Under the pieces are notes generated by a model that was given only the letters and a program-made list of their open reading frames with translations, ran no database searches and had not been told where the DNA came from. Both the position numbers and the translations under genes were made by a program. Positions 23,984-32,298 of a stretch of 44,505 bases of DNA are shown one piece after another (position 1 is the first letter of the stretch; each line of letters starts with the position of its first letter). Origin of the DNA: an uncultured Acetatifactor sp. (GTDB lineage: Bacteria > Bacillota > Clostridia > Lachnospirales > Lachnospiraceae); NCBI GenBank assembly GCA_947588205.1, contig CANPYG010000009.1:1-44505 (forward strand), written 5' to 3'.

Positions 23984-25135
23984 TCAGCATCCGAACAGCT
24001 CGGCTGTCTTCTTCATTTTCTCCGCCACAGGAACGCCGAAGGGACATCTCGCTTCACAGGCTCTGCAGGCGATGCATTCAGACGCCCTATGGGAAAGCAG
24101 CATATAGTGGGAACGGACCGTCTCCGGCACCTTGGGCTGCATCGACGCTAAGTCATAGTACTTGTTGATCATCGCGATATCCAGCATTGCGGTGCAAGGT
24201 TTGCAGTGACCGCAATAGGTACATTCCCCTCTGTAGGAATGGAAGGGTGCGCCCGCAAGAACCGAAGCATAATCCTTCTCCGCCTCAGAAGCCTCCTCAT
24301 AATGCAGCGCCTGATCCACCTGTTCCTTCGTATCGAAGCCGCACAGAATGGAAGACACTCCCGGCCGGGTCAGGGCGTAATGGATACATTGCACCGGGGC
24401 AAGGCTTGTTCCAAAGGGCGAACGCTTTGCGTCAAACAGCCTGCCGCCGGCAAAGCCTTTCATGACGGTGATCCCCACATTTTTCTCCTCGCACAGTCTG
24501 TACAGTTCCGCCCTGTCCTTATCGATTCCAGAAAGCTCCCGGGCATATTGGTAGCCTTCGGAAAGCAGCTCGTCCAGATCTTCTCCCGCAGGCAGCATGT
24601 CAAAAGCGGGATTGATGCTGAATAGCAGAAGCTCGATCTGACCGGATTCCACCGCGAGCTTCGCGGTCTCAGGATTGTGGGAGCTCATTCCAACATGGCG
24701 GATCACGCCCTCCTCCTTTAATTTCCTTACATATTTCATATATTCGGAATCCTGAAGGGCTTCCCAGTCTTCCACCGTATCCACATAATGAATCATCCCC
24801 AGATCGATATAATCCGTCTGAAGCCTCGCGAGTAAATCCTCAAAAGCAGGCTTTACATATTTCATATCCCTGGTGCGCACATACTGACCGCCCTGCCAGG
24901 TGGAGCCCAAATGCCCCTGCACATACCAGTTCTCCCTGTTTCCGGAAATGGCCTCTCCAATAATATCCCTGGACTTCGGATCCGGCATCCAACAGTCAAT
25001 GATGTTGATCCCACGCTCCCCCGCATATCGAAGAAGCTCTATTGCCTCCTCTTTAGGGTGACGTTCCAGCCATTCCCCACCGAACCCAATTTCACTCACC
25101 ATAAGACCTGTTTTCCCAAGTTCTCTTTTTTTCAT
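23984..25135 (-). CDS. Aldo/keto reductase family protein with C-terminal ferredoxin-type domain
   Basis: Residues 1-290 follow the aldo/keto reductase barrel pattern (ELGKTGLMVSEIGFGG at the start, TDYIDLGMIHYVDT near 107). The last 80 residues hold cysteines in C..C...C (CTYCGHCKPC) and C..C...C...CP (CIACRACEARCP) for one or two [4Fe-4S] clusters, as in a clostridial group likely fed by ferredoxin-type electron flow. Asp47 and His116 of the catalytic set are present. The usual Tyr (about position 52) reads Asp and the usual Lys (about 75) reads His, so standard NADPH carbonyl reduction is doubtful. GGAGG precedes the ATG. Substrate unknown. It sits directly upstream of the LytTR/kinase pair. 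Confidence 0.85.
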   Translation of the reverse strand: MKKRELGKTGLMVSEIGFGGEWLERHPKEEAIELLRYAGERGINIIDCWMPDPKSRDIIGEAISGNRENWYVQGHLGSTWQGGQYVRTRDMKYVKPAFEDLLARLQTDYIDLGMIHYVDTVEDWEALQDSEYMKYVRKLKEEGVIRHVGMSSHNPETAKLAVESGQIELLLFSINPAFDMLPAGEDLDELLSEGYQYARELSGIDKDRAELYRLCEEKNVGITVMKGFAGGRLFDAKRSPFGTSLAPVQCIHYALTRPGVSSILCGFDTKEQVDQALHYEEASEAEKDYASVLAGAPFHSYRGECTYCGHCKPCTAMLDIAMINKYYDLASMQPKVPETVRSHYMLLSHRASECIACRACEARCPFGVPVAEKMKKTAELFGC

Positions 25136-25469
25136 ACAGCTTCCTCCGCTTGATTATTTTTAAAGAATTATTCATCGTCAGTCATTCCTTTATAAAAAAA
25201 GCTATCACACCTGAATGCTTGGAAGAATCATACTTTTTGGTCAAATAATTATAAAATATCAAATTATGGATATTCTTGTATTTTGGTAGATTTATGCTAT
25301 CATTATACTTGTGAAAAACAAGGGAGTCAATCACAAAAGCAGACCTCATATACAGTGATGAGAGAATGACCTGGAAGGAACCAACCGAACAAGGTTCGTG
25401 GCAGAATACTTGCAGATGTGGCGCATATGGACGCCGCCGATTTCTTTGGCATTGCGTCCGGGAATAAAA
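25136..25469. other. AT-rich intergenic region, no confirmed gene
   Basis: This stretch lies between the aldo/keto reductase start and the glycosylase-like gene stop. Plus-strand promoter-like DNA occurs near 25290 (a TATACT with TTTTGG 17 bases upstream). It is followed by short frames of 33 codons or fewer, and one frame open from 25370 past 25500 (an ATG at 25427) that overlaps the facing gene. That frame has no ribosome site or known motif. It may be a decayed gene. Confidence 0.35.
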
Positions 25470-26663
25470 TCAACGTCTTCTTTCAACAATTTCTTTCGCC
25501 CCATGGAAAGCGGCTAAATCTTGTATTGCGAGCTCCAGTTTCTTATGATCGTTAAAAGCCGGATCGAATATGTTTTTTTCCTTCAGAATAAATTTTTGAG
25601 TTCCCCAGTCCATCTTGCAATCTAAATAACCGACAAACCGGTTTCCTATAAGAATGGAAAGAGGCCATTTCATTCCCTTTTTCTTGAAATACTCAAAGGT
25701 AAAGGAATAATTGAAAAATGTTTCAAGCCAGGCTTTATCTCTTACAATGATATCCATCGGTGATATAAGCCGGACTTCACAGCCATCCTCAGCCGCCTCC
25801 GCATTTAGGAGGCGCGTTTTGGTGGAATGGATATAGTAATATTTTCGACCGATTTTATATGGAAGCCGTACTATCTTCCCTTCTGATTCCAGCTCTTCAA
25901 AGACAGGCAGAATATCAATGGTTTTATAACCGGATATGTGTGAAATATGAACAGGGTCGGTTACTCCTAACGAAGCGATTAGTTTTTCAAGGATACATTT
26001 TATAGCCTGCTTTTCCTCAATGGGATCATTCGTCCAATCGGGAAAACCTATCTTTTCTTTCAAAATATAAACAGGTTCCCTGAAGGTTCCCGGATTTCTG
26101 CCGCAGGTCAAAAGGTCCCCCCTGCGGACCAGTCTGTAAAAAGCACGGAATATAGGTAAATTATAACTGTTGTCATGTTCCCTTCTGTATTTGTTCCATT
26201 CATAGGATAAATTCAGATGTTCCCAAATTTGACTGGCAGACAATCCGTCGAATTCCATTAAACTCTCTTTCAATTCTCTTTCCACAGCCTGCATCTCAGG
26301 GCTATCCCCGGCCGCAAGCCAGCTTTCGTCGCTGCTTCCCCATCTCACAATGCCTTTTGTGGCATTCTTATACAACGAATACTCATCACTTGGTACAAAA
26401 AACATATTACGCTTAAACGTCCACGTTTCAGTAACCCTAAATTCCTTATACGCCGCAACATCCAATTCCTCTGCCTTGAAATCTTTTTTTCTGTTCCAAA
26501 GCATCATATATTGGTTTAAATGGATAGTAGGATTCGGGTCATATTGCAATCCACAAATGTCCGATACAATATCCTCTATCCTGTCAGGGCTTTTCTTTAG
26601 CAGGTGCTGACTCTCCAAAATAATATTGCGCATAATATTCATATCAAAATCTGTATGACCCAT
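25470..26663 (-). CDS. Winged-helix protein of the AlkZ/YcaQ DNA glycosylase family
   Basis: This protein of about 397 residues matches the HTH_42 (YcaQ/AlkZ) family of winged-helix DNA glycosylases, which unhook interstrand crosslinks or remove bulky alkyl lesions. It has the N-terminal block ICGLQYDPNPTIHLNQYMMLWNR; the LQYD part fits the Gln-x-Asp catalytic motif of AlkZ-type members. Further blocks include WEHLNLSYEW, and near the end SILIGNRFVGYLDCKMDW, a typical motif of the family's last domain. Members in antibiotic producers give self-resistance to DNA-alkylating products, others act in general repair. The ATG at 26663 is chosen: GGGAGG lies about 10 bases upstream, while the longer frame uses GTG. 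It is monocistronic. Confidence 0.8.
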   Translation of the reverse strand: MGHTDFDMNIMRNIILESQHLLKKSPDRIEDIVSDICGLQYDPNPTIHLNQYMMLWNRKKDFKAEELDVAAYKEFRVTETWTFKRNMFFVPSDEYSLYKNATKGIVRWGSSDESWLAAGDSPEMQAVERELKESLMEFDGLSASQIWEHLNLSYEWNKYRREHDNSYNLPIFRAFYRLVRRGDLLTCGRNPGTFREPVYILKEKIGFPDWTNDPIEEKQAIKCILEKLIASLGVTDPVHISHISGYKTIDILPVFEELESEGKIVRLPYKIGRKYYYIHSTKTRLLNAEAAEDGCEVRLISPMDIIVRDKAWLETFFNYSFTFEYFKKKGMKWPLSILIGNRFVGYLDCKMDWGTQKFILKEKNIFDPAFNDHKKLELAIQDLAAFHGAKEIVERRR

Positions 26664-26689
26664 AAAATGAATCCCTCCCGACACCTGAC

Positions 26690-26695
26690 ATTATA
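26690..26695 (-). promoter_or_regulatory. -10 box of the AlkZ/YcaQ-like gene
   Basis: A perfect TATAAT is read on the minus strand, about 27 bases before the start codon. The -35 region (TAGATT-like) is weak. Confidence 0.4.
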
Positions 26696-26748
26696 CACCC
26701 GAATTGTAAAGAAATCTACCGTTGGTTAAGGTGATTTATCGTAACAGT

Positions 26749-27450
26749 TCAGCATGCCCTGCGGATCAGGATAAGCGGCGTCTTCTGCTGCTTCTGCCCC
26801 GCCGGGTTATCCTGAATGAGCTGTTTTAAAATCCTGTCCTCCAGGGTAATATCGTCCGATTTGCCCAGGATCTCCTGCCCAAGGTCATTGGCATCCACGA
26901 TCATGCAGCTGATGCCCAGCTCCCTTTTGATCTCATTGCAGACAGAAGCCGGGCGATAGGGAATCTCTATCCCGATGTCCCTGTATTCCTCCCATGCCCC
27001 GTCGTAGAAGCCGTCCAGTCCGCTGACCTCGCGTCCGGCAATCCGGTAAAACACGCCCCTGATACCGAACAGCTTACAGAATCCCCCCGCAATGCTCGCC
27101 ATGATTACACGGGGAAGCCCCACCTTATCAATCGCGTACTGCATATTGATGACCATCCCCACGCCGTATCCTCCCCGGTTCTTATGGTCTGCAAACCAGG
27201 AAAGGAATCTCGCCCATCTGCCAATCCTGATTTCCTCCCTCCGGATTACCCGGTGCTGGCAGATACTGATAATTTTCTCACTGATCGATAAAATATCCCC
27301 TTCCCTGTAGAGGTCTGAAACATACTCCTTTATAATTTCAAGGTAATTGTCCCATGCGGTTATAAATCTTGTCTGAATCGCATGTCTCAAATAGGTCTCT
27401 CCGTCAGCTTTGATTTCGATACTTTTTCCTTCATTTGCAACAAACTCCAT
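26749..27450 (-). CDS. F420-0:gamma-glutamyl ligase family protein (function here unknown)
   Basis: This 233-residue protein resembles CofE, the ligase that adds glutamate to coenzyme F420-0. Recognisable blocks are EIKADGETYLRHAIQTRFI near the N-terminus, EGDILSISEKIISI near residue 50, and GIRGVFYRIAGREVSGLDG near 130. The late block SCMIVDANDLGQEILGKS is at 185-202. Most clostridia do not make F420 and no other F420 gene is present, so the clostridial homologue probably ligates an amino acid to some other acceptor. GGAGG lies five bases before the ATG. It lies downstream of the BlaR1-like gene on the same strand, about 80 bases apart, so it may share its transcript. Confidence 0.8.
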   Translation of the reverse strand: MEFVANEGKSIEIKADGETYLRHAIQTRFITAWDNYLEIIKEYVSDLYREGDILSISEKIISICQHRVIRREEIRIGRWARFLSWFADHKNRGGYGVGMVINMQYAIDKVGLPRVIMASIAGGFCKLFGIRGVFYRIAGREVSGLDGFYDGAWEEYRDIGIEIPYRPASVCNEIKRELGISCMIVDANDLGQEILGKSDDITLEDRILKQLIQDNPAGQKQQKTPLILIRRAC

Positions 27451-27499
27451 TTCTGCCTCCGCAAATATAATATTCCGTCCTCTTCGCCGACCAAGTCTT

Positions 27500-27535
27500 C
27501 CTTATTCAGCATTCCGTTATCTCAGCATTCCGCTA
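27500..27535. repeat. Short direct repeat TCAGCATTCCG
   Basis: The 11-base TCAGCATTCCG occurs twice, 17 bases apart, just behind the BlaR1-like stop codon. No role is apparent. Confidence 0.35.
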
Positions 27536-28996
27536 ATTCACCCACACCTCCTTTATCGACACCACTTTGCCGTTCCTGTATTCCAGAATAAAGGGCGGCA
27601 GTTTCAGATAGTCTATGTCCAGGTCATAATTCTCCAGATACTGCCTGAATTCCTCCGCATCATATGTCACATATCTTTCAATGGTTTCGCTGCCTGTGAA
27701 CTGACAGAACCAGTCTATCATATCGAAGCATACCTCCTTTGCCAGAGGAAGGGGAAGCAGCTTTTCTTCCTGATTATAGATGAAATATCCATCCCAGAAC
27801 AGGCCATCCTGCATATCGCTTTCCTGAATGACGCCGAGACCGATCAGCTCCTGCTTACGCTCCGCATCATCGTCCGTGATATATTCAATCACATCCACCG
27901 TAAGCATATCCCCGGAGAGCCCACGGATTACGGCGTCTACCGTGCCATCCCCATCCAGGCCGTCCGAGACGGCCCAACCGTCGCGGGAAACATCATTTTC
28001 CGCTATGACGGAAGTTCCAAGCAGCACCGCCAGGACCACAAACACAGCCGCGCAGGCCGCAAGCACCCCTATTTTCGTCCTTTTCGTCTTCATAATCGAT
28101 AATATCCTTTCTTCCATCGCATTTTCACTGAAATAGTTACACAGGGGGCGGAATCCGTTTTTCCCTTCTTCCATCGTAATCAATGCGTTGGCGTAGGCCG
28201 ACCTCGCACCCTGCCCGAACTGCCTGATCACGCTTTCATCACAGGCAAGCTCGATATCCCTGTTGAAAAGAATAAACATCACCCACACAAGAGGATTGAA
28301 CCAATGAACGCACAGAGCCGCCGTCATAACCAGCTTGGCCAGTCCGTCAAAATACCGGATATGGGCTGTCTCATGCGCCAGCACAAATGAAAGCTCCTCC
28401 CTGCTGTTCCGGACCATTCCCACCGGCAGTAGGATCACAGGATGCAGGATTCCATAGGTCAGGGGGCTTTTTACATAATCAGACTCCCTGAGGGAAACTG
28501 TCCTTCCTGACAACAATCTCCTCCTGCCCCCATTCAGGACAGCTTTGGTATCCGTTATAATGGCATCCTCCATGCAAAGGGATCTTGTAAACCTTCTTCG
28601 GGTATAACAATAAGCCGCGAGAAAATAACCCGCAAGCAGGAGTACTCCCGCGAACCAGACCATCGTCCAGATTCCCGGCAGCCACCCCATTTTCCCCACA
28701 GGATCCTTTACCGTTCCCATACCCGCACTTATGGGTATCTTCATTGGAAGACCCGCCTGACCTTGAACGCCCGCCGGGGAATCCAAATCCCCTCCTCTGG
28801 AAAATAAAGAATAGATGCTGATACCGGAGGTTATGGAGAACGGTACCAGAAGCCTCACCAGGACAAGTTCCCATAAGGCGCAGAAAATCCTTTTGGGAAA
28901 TCTGTCCAAAAACAATGTCCTGAGGATCACAAGCACCATGATGAGAACAGCACCGGAAAAGCTCATCTGCAATAGGCTTATTCTCAGAAAACCCAT
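27533..28996 (-). CDS. M56 family (BlaR1/MecR1-like) membrane metallopeptidase
   Basis: The protein has four N-terminal membrane segments and a cytoplasmic zinc-protease loop with the HExxH motif (FVLAHETAHIRYFDGL near residue 210). A last membrane segment (about residue 325) is followed by an outer domain of some 150 residues. In BlaR1 the outer domain senses beta-lactams and the protease leads to cleavage of the repressor BlaI. Here the outer domain lacks any penicillin-binding motif and is acidic, so the signal is probably not a beta-lactam. AAGGAG lies 8 bases before the ATG at 28996. An ATG at 29017 overlapping the blaI stop as ATGA is an alternative. It forms an operon with the BlaI-like gene. 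Confidence 0.85.
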   Translation of the reverse strand: MGFLRISLLQMSFSGAVLIMVLVILRTLFLDRFPKRIFCALWELVLVRLLVPFSITSGISIYSLFSRGGDLDSPAGVQGQAGLPMKIPISAGMGTVKDPVGKMGWLPGIWTMVWFAGVLLLAGYFLAAYCYTRRRFTRSLCMEDAIITDTKAVLNGGRRRLLSGRTVSLRESDYVKSPLTYGILHPVILLPVGMVRNSREELSFVLAHETAHIRYFDGLAKLVMTAALCVHWFNPLVWVMFILFNRDIELACDESVIRQFGQGARSAYANALITMEEGKNGFRPLCNYFSENAMEERILSIMKTKRTKIGVLAACAAVFVVLAVLLGTSVIAENDVSRDGWAVSDGLDGDGTVDAVIRGLSGDMLTVDVIEYITDDDAERKQELIGLGVIQESDMQDGLFWDGYFIYNQEEKLLPLPLAKEVCFDMIDWFCQFTGSETIERYVTYDAEEFRQYLENYDLDIDYLKLPPFILEYRNGKVVSIKEVWVN

Positions 28997-29013
28997 TTCC
29001 ACCACTCCTTCTA

Positions 29014-29373
29014 TCATTTCGATTCCCGCACGATCTTCTTAAGCCTTTCAATCTGCTCACCCGAAAGCTCCTTCCTTCCGAGCAGGGCAGTAAACAGCTT
29101 ATCCACAGACCCATCAAATATCTTATCGATCAGCTCGTTTGTCTCCGCCATCTGCACCTCCTCTTTCCCGATCAGCGCATGGCACATAAAATTAGGCTCT
29201 GTCCTGGCAATCGCACCCTTTTTGATACATCTCTTAATCAGAGTATAGGTAGTATTCATATTCCATCCCACATCGGCTGCCAGCACATCTGATATATGCT
29301 TCGCCGTACAGTCACCTTCCCTCCAAAGCACATTCATTACTTTTAACTCCGAATCAAATATCTTGATATCCAT
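29014..29373 (-). CDS. BlaI/MecI family transcriptional repressor
   Basis: This winged-helix repressor has the core IFDSELKVMNVLW, WNMNTTYTLIKRCIKKGAI and a C-terminal dimerisation helix region (LIDKIFDGSVDKLFTALL). Family members bind inverted repeats as dimers and are inactivated by the partner BlaR1 protease. The ATG at 29373 is chosen: GGGAGG lies 8 bases upstream and it gives 119 residues, the usual family length. A frame open further upstream would add 29 basic residues. Two clear operator-like repeats overlap its promoter. Confidence 0.88.
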   Translation of the reverse strand: MDIKIFDSELKVMNVLWREGDCTAKHISDVLAADVGWNMNTTYTLIKRCIKKGAIARTEPNFMCHALIGKEEVQMAETNELIDKIFDGSVDKLFTALLGRKELSGEQIERLKKIVRESK

Positions 29374-29460
29374 TTTCATCGCCTCCCGTATCCAATTTGT
29401 ATCCAACTTGTATTTAGTCCGTGTCCTTCCTGCTTTTTGCCGGTAATTGTAAAAAGTCAC

Positions 29461-29501
29461 AAGACTGTAGTAGTGTGATAATCATATACTACCAGAGTCT
29501 T
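29461..29501. promoter_or_regulatory. BlaI-type operator 1
   Basis: AAGACTGTAGTA (29461-29472) and TACTACCAGAGTCTT (29487-29501) form an imperfect inverted repeat that spans the -10 box of the repressor gene. The GTAGTA/TACTAC core fits clostridial BlaI-type sites. Confidence 0.6.
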
Positions 29502-29514
29502 GTGGAAATGTCAA
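29486..29514 (-). promoter_or_regulatory. Promoter of the blaI-blaR1-like operon
   Basis: On the minus strand a perfect -35 box TTGACA (29509-29514) and TAGTAT (29486-29491) are separated by 17 bases. Operator 1 covers the -10 and operator 2 touches the -35 from upstream, the layout expected for self-repression. Confidence 0.75.
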
Positions 29515-29515
29515 T

Positions 29516-29529
29516 ACTACCAGAGTAGT
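29516..29529. promoter_or_regulatory. BlaI-type operator 2
   Basis: ACTAC and GTAGT form a perfect inverted repeat around CAGA. The sequence TACTACCAGAGT is common to operators 1 and 2. Operator 2 lies between the repressor promoter and the divergent two-component promoter, so it could influence both. Confidence 0.65.
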
Positions 29530-29548
29530 TTTTATTGGACCACAATAT

Positions 29549-29577
29549 TTGACTTTTTTTTGACTTTCATATAGTAT
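29549..29577 (+). promoter_or_regulatory. Promoter of the OmpR-type two-component operon
   Basis: TTGACT (29549-29554) and TAGTAT (29572-29577) are spaced by 17 bases; a TATACT three bases further on is an alternative -10. The promoter is divergent from that of the BlaI-like gene, with the -35 boxes only 34 bases apart. Confidence 0.6.
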
Positions 29578-29609
29578 ACTGAAAAAAATGCTGCCGGGAG
29601 GGAACAACA

Positions 29610-30287
29610 ATGGCCTACCGAATACTGATCATAGATGATGAAAAAATGCTGACCGACCTATTGTCTGAGCATTTAAGGAACTGCGGGTACGAACCGCTTG
29701 TGGCGAATGACGGCGGGGCGGCATTAAGCCAATTACAGAAAAAGCCCGACTTAATCCTGCTGGACATCAATATGCCCGGTATCGACGGGCTACAGCTTTG
29801 CAGGAACATCCGCAGCCACGTTGCCTGTCCCATCCTTTTTTTAACGGCGCGCATCTCAGAACAGGATAAGATCAACGGGCTGCAGCTCGGCGGCGATGAT
29901 TATATCACCAAACCGTTCAGCTTAAAGGAACTGACCGCGCGGATCGCCGCACACCTGCGCCGGGATGAAAGAAACCAAAACAGGGCTTCCGTCCTGACTA
30001 CCGCCGACGGTCTGCTGATAAATCTAACACAACGGCGTGTGTTTTACAGGGAAGAAGAAATTGAATTTTCAAAAAAGGAGTTTGACCTGATAGAATATCT
30101 GATGACATACAGGGGGCAGATTTTTGACAAAGAACGGATTTATGAAGCGGTATGGGGAGTTGACGCGGAAGGCGACAGCAATGTCGTAAAGGAACACATC
30201 AGAAAGATACGCTCCAAGCTGCGGGCGGCCGCCGGGCGGGATTACATCGAGACAATCTGGGGGGTGGGATATAAATGGAGCATGTGA
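29610..30287 (+). CDS. OmpR family response regulator
   Basis: The 225-residue product has a receiver domain (IIDDEKM acidic pair, phosphorylation Asp in ILLDINMPGIDG, conserved Lys in ITKPFS). It also has a C-terminal winged-helix trans_reg_C domain (FSKKEFDLIEYLM, then VVKEHIRKIRSKL and YIETIWGVGYKW). GGGAGG precedes the ATG. The sensor gene starts 13 bases before its stop, so the pair is translationally coupled. Such regulators in Firmicutes often control cell-envelope stress or antibiotic resistance genes; the target here is not shown by the sequence. Confidence 0.92.
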   Translation: MAYRILIIDDEKMLTDLLSEHLRNCGYEPLVANDGGAALSQLQKKPDLILLDINMPGIDGLQLCRNIRSHVACPILFLTARISEQDKINGLQLGGDDYITKPFSLKELTARIAAHLRRDERNQNRASVLTTADGLLINLTQRRVFYREEEIEFSKKEFDLIEYLMTYRGQIFDKERIYEAVWGVDAEGDSNVVKEHIRKIRSKLRAAAGRDYIETIWGVGYKWSM

Positions 30288-31564
30288 AACAAAAATCATT
30301 GAAAACAGAGTTTTTCACCGCCGTGTCGGTCACCCTCCTGTCGGTGGCGCTCGTCTCCTCCGTTACCGTCTACGGATGCCGGCAATTTCAGAAATGGCTG
30401 CTGCCGGAAAGAGATTATGTGATGCTCAATATCAGATACCGGACGCAGGAGGCCGTGATAGATCTGGGATCCACACGGTTTGAAGTGGACAGCGGGGAGC
30501 CGCTCGCGGTTCCTTATATCAGCGGTATTGTGGACGGCGTGCCCGTCACCGGGAAATATGACCTGAAAGACCTTATGTTCTCCGTGGAGAGCCTGGACTA
30601 CGGCATCGGCCGGAATGGTCCCAGACGGAGGTTAGCGTATATCGGGGCCGGAATCGCCATGGGCGCCCTGCCCGCCGCGTACTCCGTTGCAGGCTTCGTC
30701 CTGTGCGCCCTGTGGTTCTATCGCAAAAAGCTTTCCCCTGCCATCACGGTTTTAGATGAAGCTACCCGGCACATCAGTCAGCAGGATCTGGACTTTACGG
30801 TCTCCTGTGGGCTGGGAAACGAGCTCGGCAGACTGTGCCGGTCCTTTGAGGAAATGCGCCGGACCCTGAAGGAGAATCATCAGGAGCTGTGGAAAATGAT
30901 AGAGGAACGGAAGCTGATCCAGGCGTCCATCGCCCACGACCTGAGAAATCCCATCGCCATCATCGAGGGCTACACCGAGTATTTACAGCTTCATTTGCAG
31001 ACAAATGACCTGACAACGCAGAGGCTTCAGGAAATTGTCGGCAACATTGACCACGCGGCAAAACGGCTGGGGCAATATACGGAATCGGTCAGAGAGATCG
31101 ATCAGCTGGATCATATCGAAATTCACCGCGAACAGGTCTCCGCAGGCGAGCTGATCTCGGATCTCACAGCTGATTTGACCCTTATGGCTTCAGAAGCCGG
31201 GAAAAATCTGAGTACGACAGGCGAGGTGCCTTCCGGCATGATTTCGGTCGACGCTTCGATCCTCTACCGTATTCTTGAAAATATCCTGGGCAACGCCCTG
31301 CGGTTCGCAAGGGAGAAAATCGATCTGTCCTTTGCCCTGCAGAATAAGGAGCTCATCATTTCCGTTGCGGATGACGGCCAGGGTTTTTCCGAGGAAATAC
31401 GAAAGGGCGGGAATGGACCGTTAATGCCCAGGGCGGAGGAAAACGGACACCGCGGGATGGGGCTTACCATCAGCCGGATCCTATGCGGGAAGCACGGCGG
31501 GCGGCTGGAGCTTGCAAACAGACAGCCCCATGGCGCGATGATAAAAATAATCCTCGGGGTTTGA
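30275..31564 (+). CDS. Sensor histidine kinase, partner of the OmpR-type regulator
   Basis: This 429-residue membrane kinase has two transmembrane segments (about residues 14-35 and 125-148) with a short extracellular loop between them. A HAMP-like linker follows (LDEATRHISQQDLDF). The H-box reads SIAHDLRNPIAIIEGY near residue 217, the N-box ILENILGNALRFA near 334, then G-boxes DDGQGF and GMGLTISRIL. It should sense an extracellular signal and phosphorylate the regulator. The ATG lies inside the end of the upstream gene. A strong terminator follows. Confidence 0.92.
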   Translation: MEHVKQKSLKTEFFTAVSVTLLSVALVSSVTVYGCRQFQKWLLPERDYVMLNIRYRTQEAVIDLGSTRFEVDSGEPLAVPYISGIVDGVPVTGKYDLKDLMFSVESLDYGIGRNGPRRRLAYIGAGIAMGALPAAYSVAGFVLCALWFYRKKLSPAITVLDEATRHISQQDLDFTVSCGLGNELGRLCRSFEEMRRTLKENHQELWKMIEERKLIQASIAHDLRNPIAIIEGYTEYLQLHLQTNDLTTQRLQEIVGNIDHAAKRLGQYTESVREIDQLDHIEIHREQVSAGELISDLTADLTLMASEAGKNLSTTGEVPSGMISVDASILYRILENILGNALRFAREKIDLSFALQNKELIISVADDGQGFSEEIRKGGNGPLMPRAEENGHRGMGLTISRILCGKHGGRLELANRQPHGAMIKIILGV

Positions 31565-31587
31565 CCGTTTCCTTACCTTTCCCGTTT

Positions 31588-31636
31588 ATGACCTCCCTGT
31601 ATAACATCTTTAGATGATGCAGGGAGGTCATTTTTT
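31588..31636 (+). terminator. Terminator of the OmpR-type two-component operon
   Basis: Arms ATGACCTCCCTG and CAGGGAGGTCAT (31588-31599, 31620-31631) pair perfectly over 12 bases and run into TTTTTT. The AT-rich loop contains a smaller stem. Confidence 0.88.
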
Positions 31637-31664
31637 ATGAAGAAATGGATATGCGCCCCAATTG

Positions 31665-32258
31665 TCAGTAGAAATCCGGCGGACAATAAAACACCGTAAG
31701 CTCCACCTGTCCTGGCTCTTCCTCATAATGGCAGGATATATAGTAATCCCCCAGCAGGAACGCGCGCAGGGGCTTTTCCAAAAGCATTTTCTCCCCGGTG
31801 GCAAAATTCACCATGCATATTTCGGGAGCCTCATCGCCCTCCCCGTCCTGACTCTTCCAGACAATCCTTCCGTCAAAATATCTTCTGCTGGTATCTATTC
31901 TTCCTTCCAGACGAAGAACATCCTCCTGAATCAGCTCATAGCCCGGCCCCAAATACTCTGTATCCTTCAGATCCACGCAGAACATTTCAAGAGTGCCTAA
32001 GTCTATTATACCCAGACAATCCCTTCCGGCCATTCCCCAATAATCCTGATCCAGATAACCATCAAGCTTCATTGAATCGGCATATGACATATTCGTGGGG
32101 ATTTTGGAGTATTCCCTCGACAATTCCTTCAACCTGACATAAAATACAGCAGCATAAAACAATACCATTGCCACAGCCAGAACGAACAGAACAGCGAGCC
32201 CAACCCGCATCCGGAAATCCTGACTTCTGCTATTCTTCTCCAATTTTACACAATTCAT
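31665..32258 (-). CDS. Hypothetical single-pass membrane protein
   Basis: I do not recognise this protein of about 197 residues. It has a basic N-terminus, one membrane helix (about residues 18-38), and an outer or inner domain rich in acidic and aromatic residues, with strand-like segments such as CLGIIDLGTLEMFCVDL. No lipobox is clear. The ATG at 32258 is chosen because AAAGG lies 7 bases upstream; the longer frame begins with TTG. It starts 40 bases after the stop of the isomerase-kinase fusion and is probably cotranscribed with it. It is convergent with the two-component operon. Confidence 0.65.
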   Translation of the reverse strand: MNCVKLEKNSRSQDFRMRVGLAVLFVLAVAMVLFYAAVFYVRLKELSREYSKIPTNMSYADSMKLDGYLDQDYWGMAGRDCLGIIDLGTLEMFCVDLKDTEYLGPGYELIQEDVLRLEGRIDTSRRYFDGRIVWKSQDGEGDEAPEICMVNFATGEKMLLEKPLRAFLLGDYYISCHYEEEPGQVELTVFYCPPDFY

Positions 32259-32298
32259 CCCAAAACCTTTAATACCTTCCCCTAAAAACAACCTACAA

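Noticed and set aside
25370..25520. Plus-strand open frame that looked protein-like (contains ADFFGIASGNKIN)
   Set aside because: It has no start with a ribosome site and runs into the 3' end of the glycosylase-like gene on the other strand. A gene remnant is possible but not supported.
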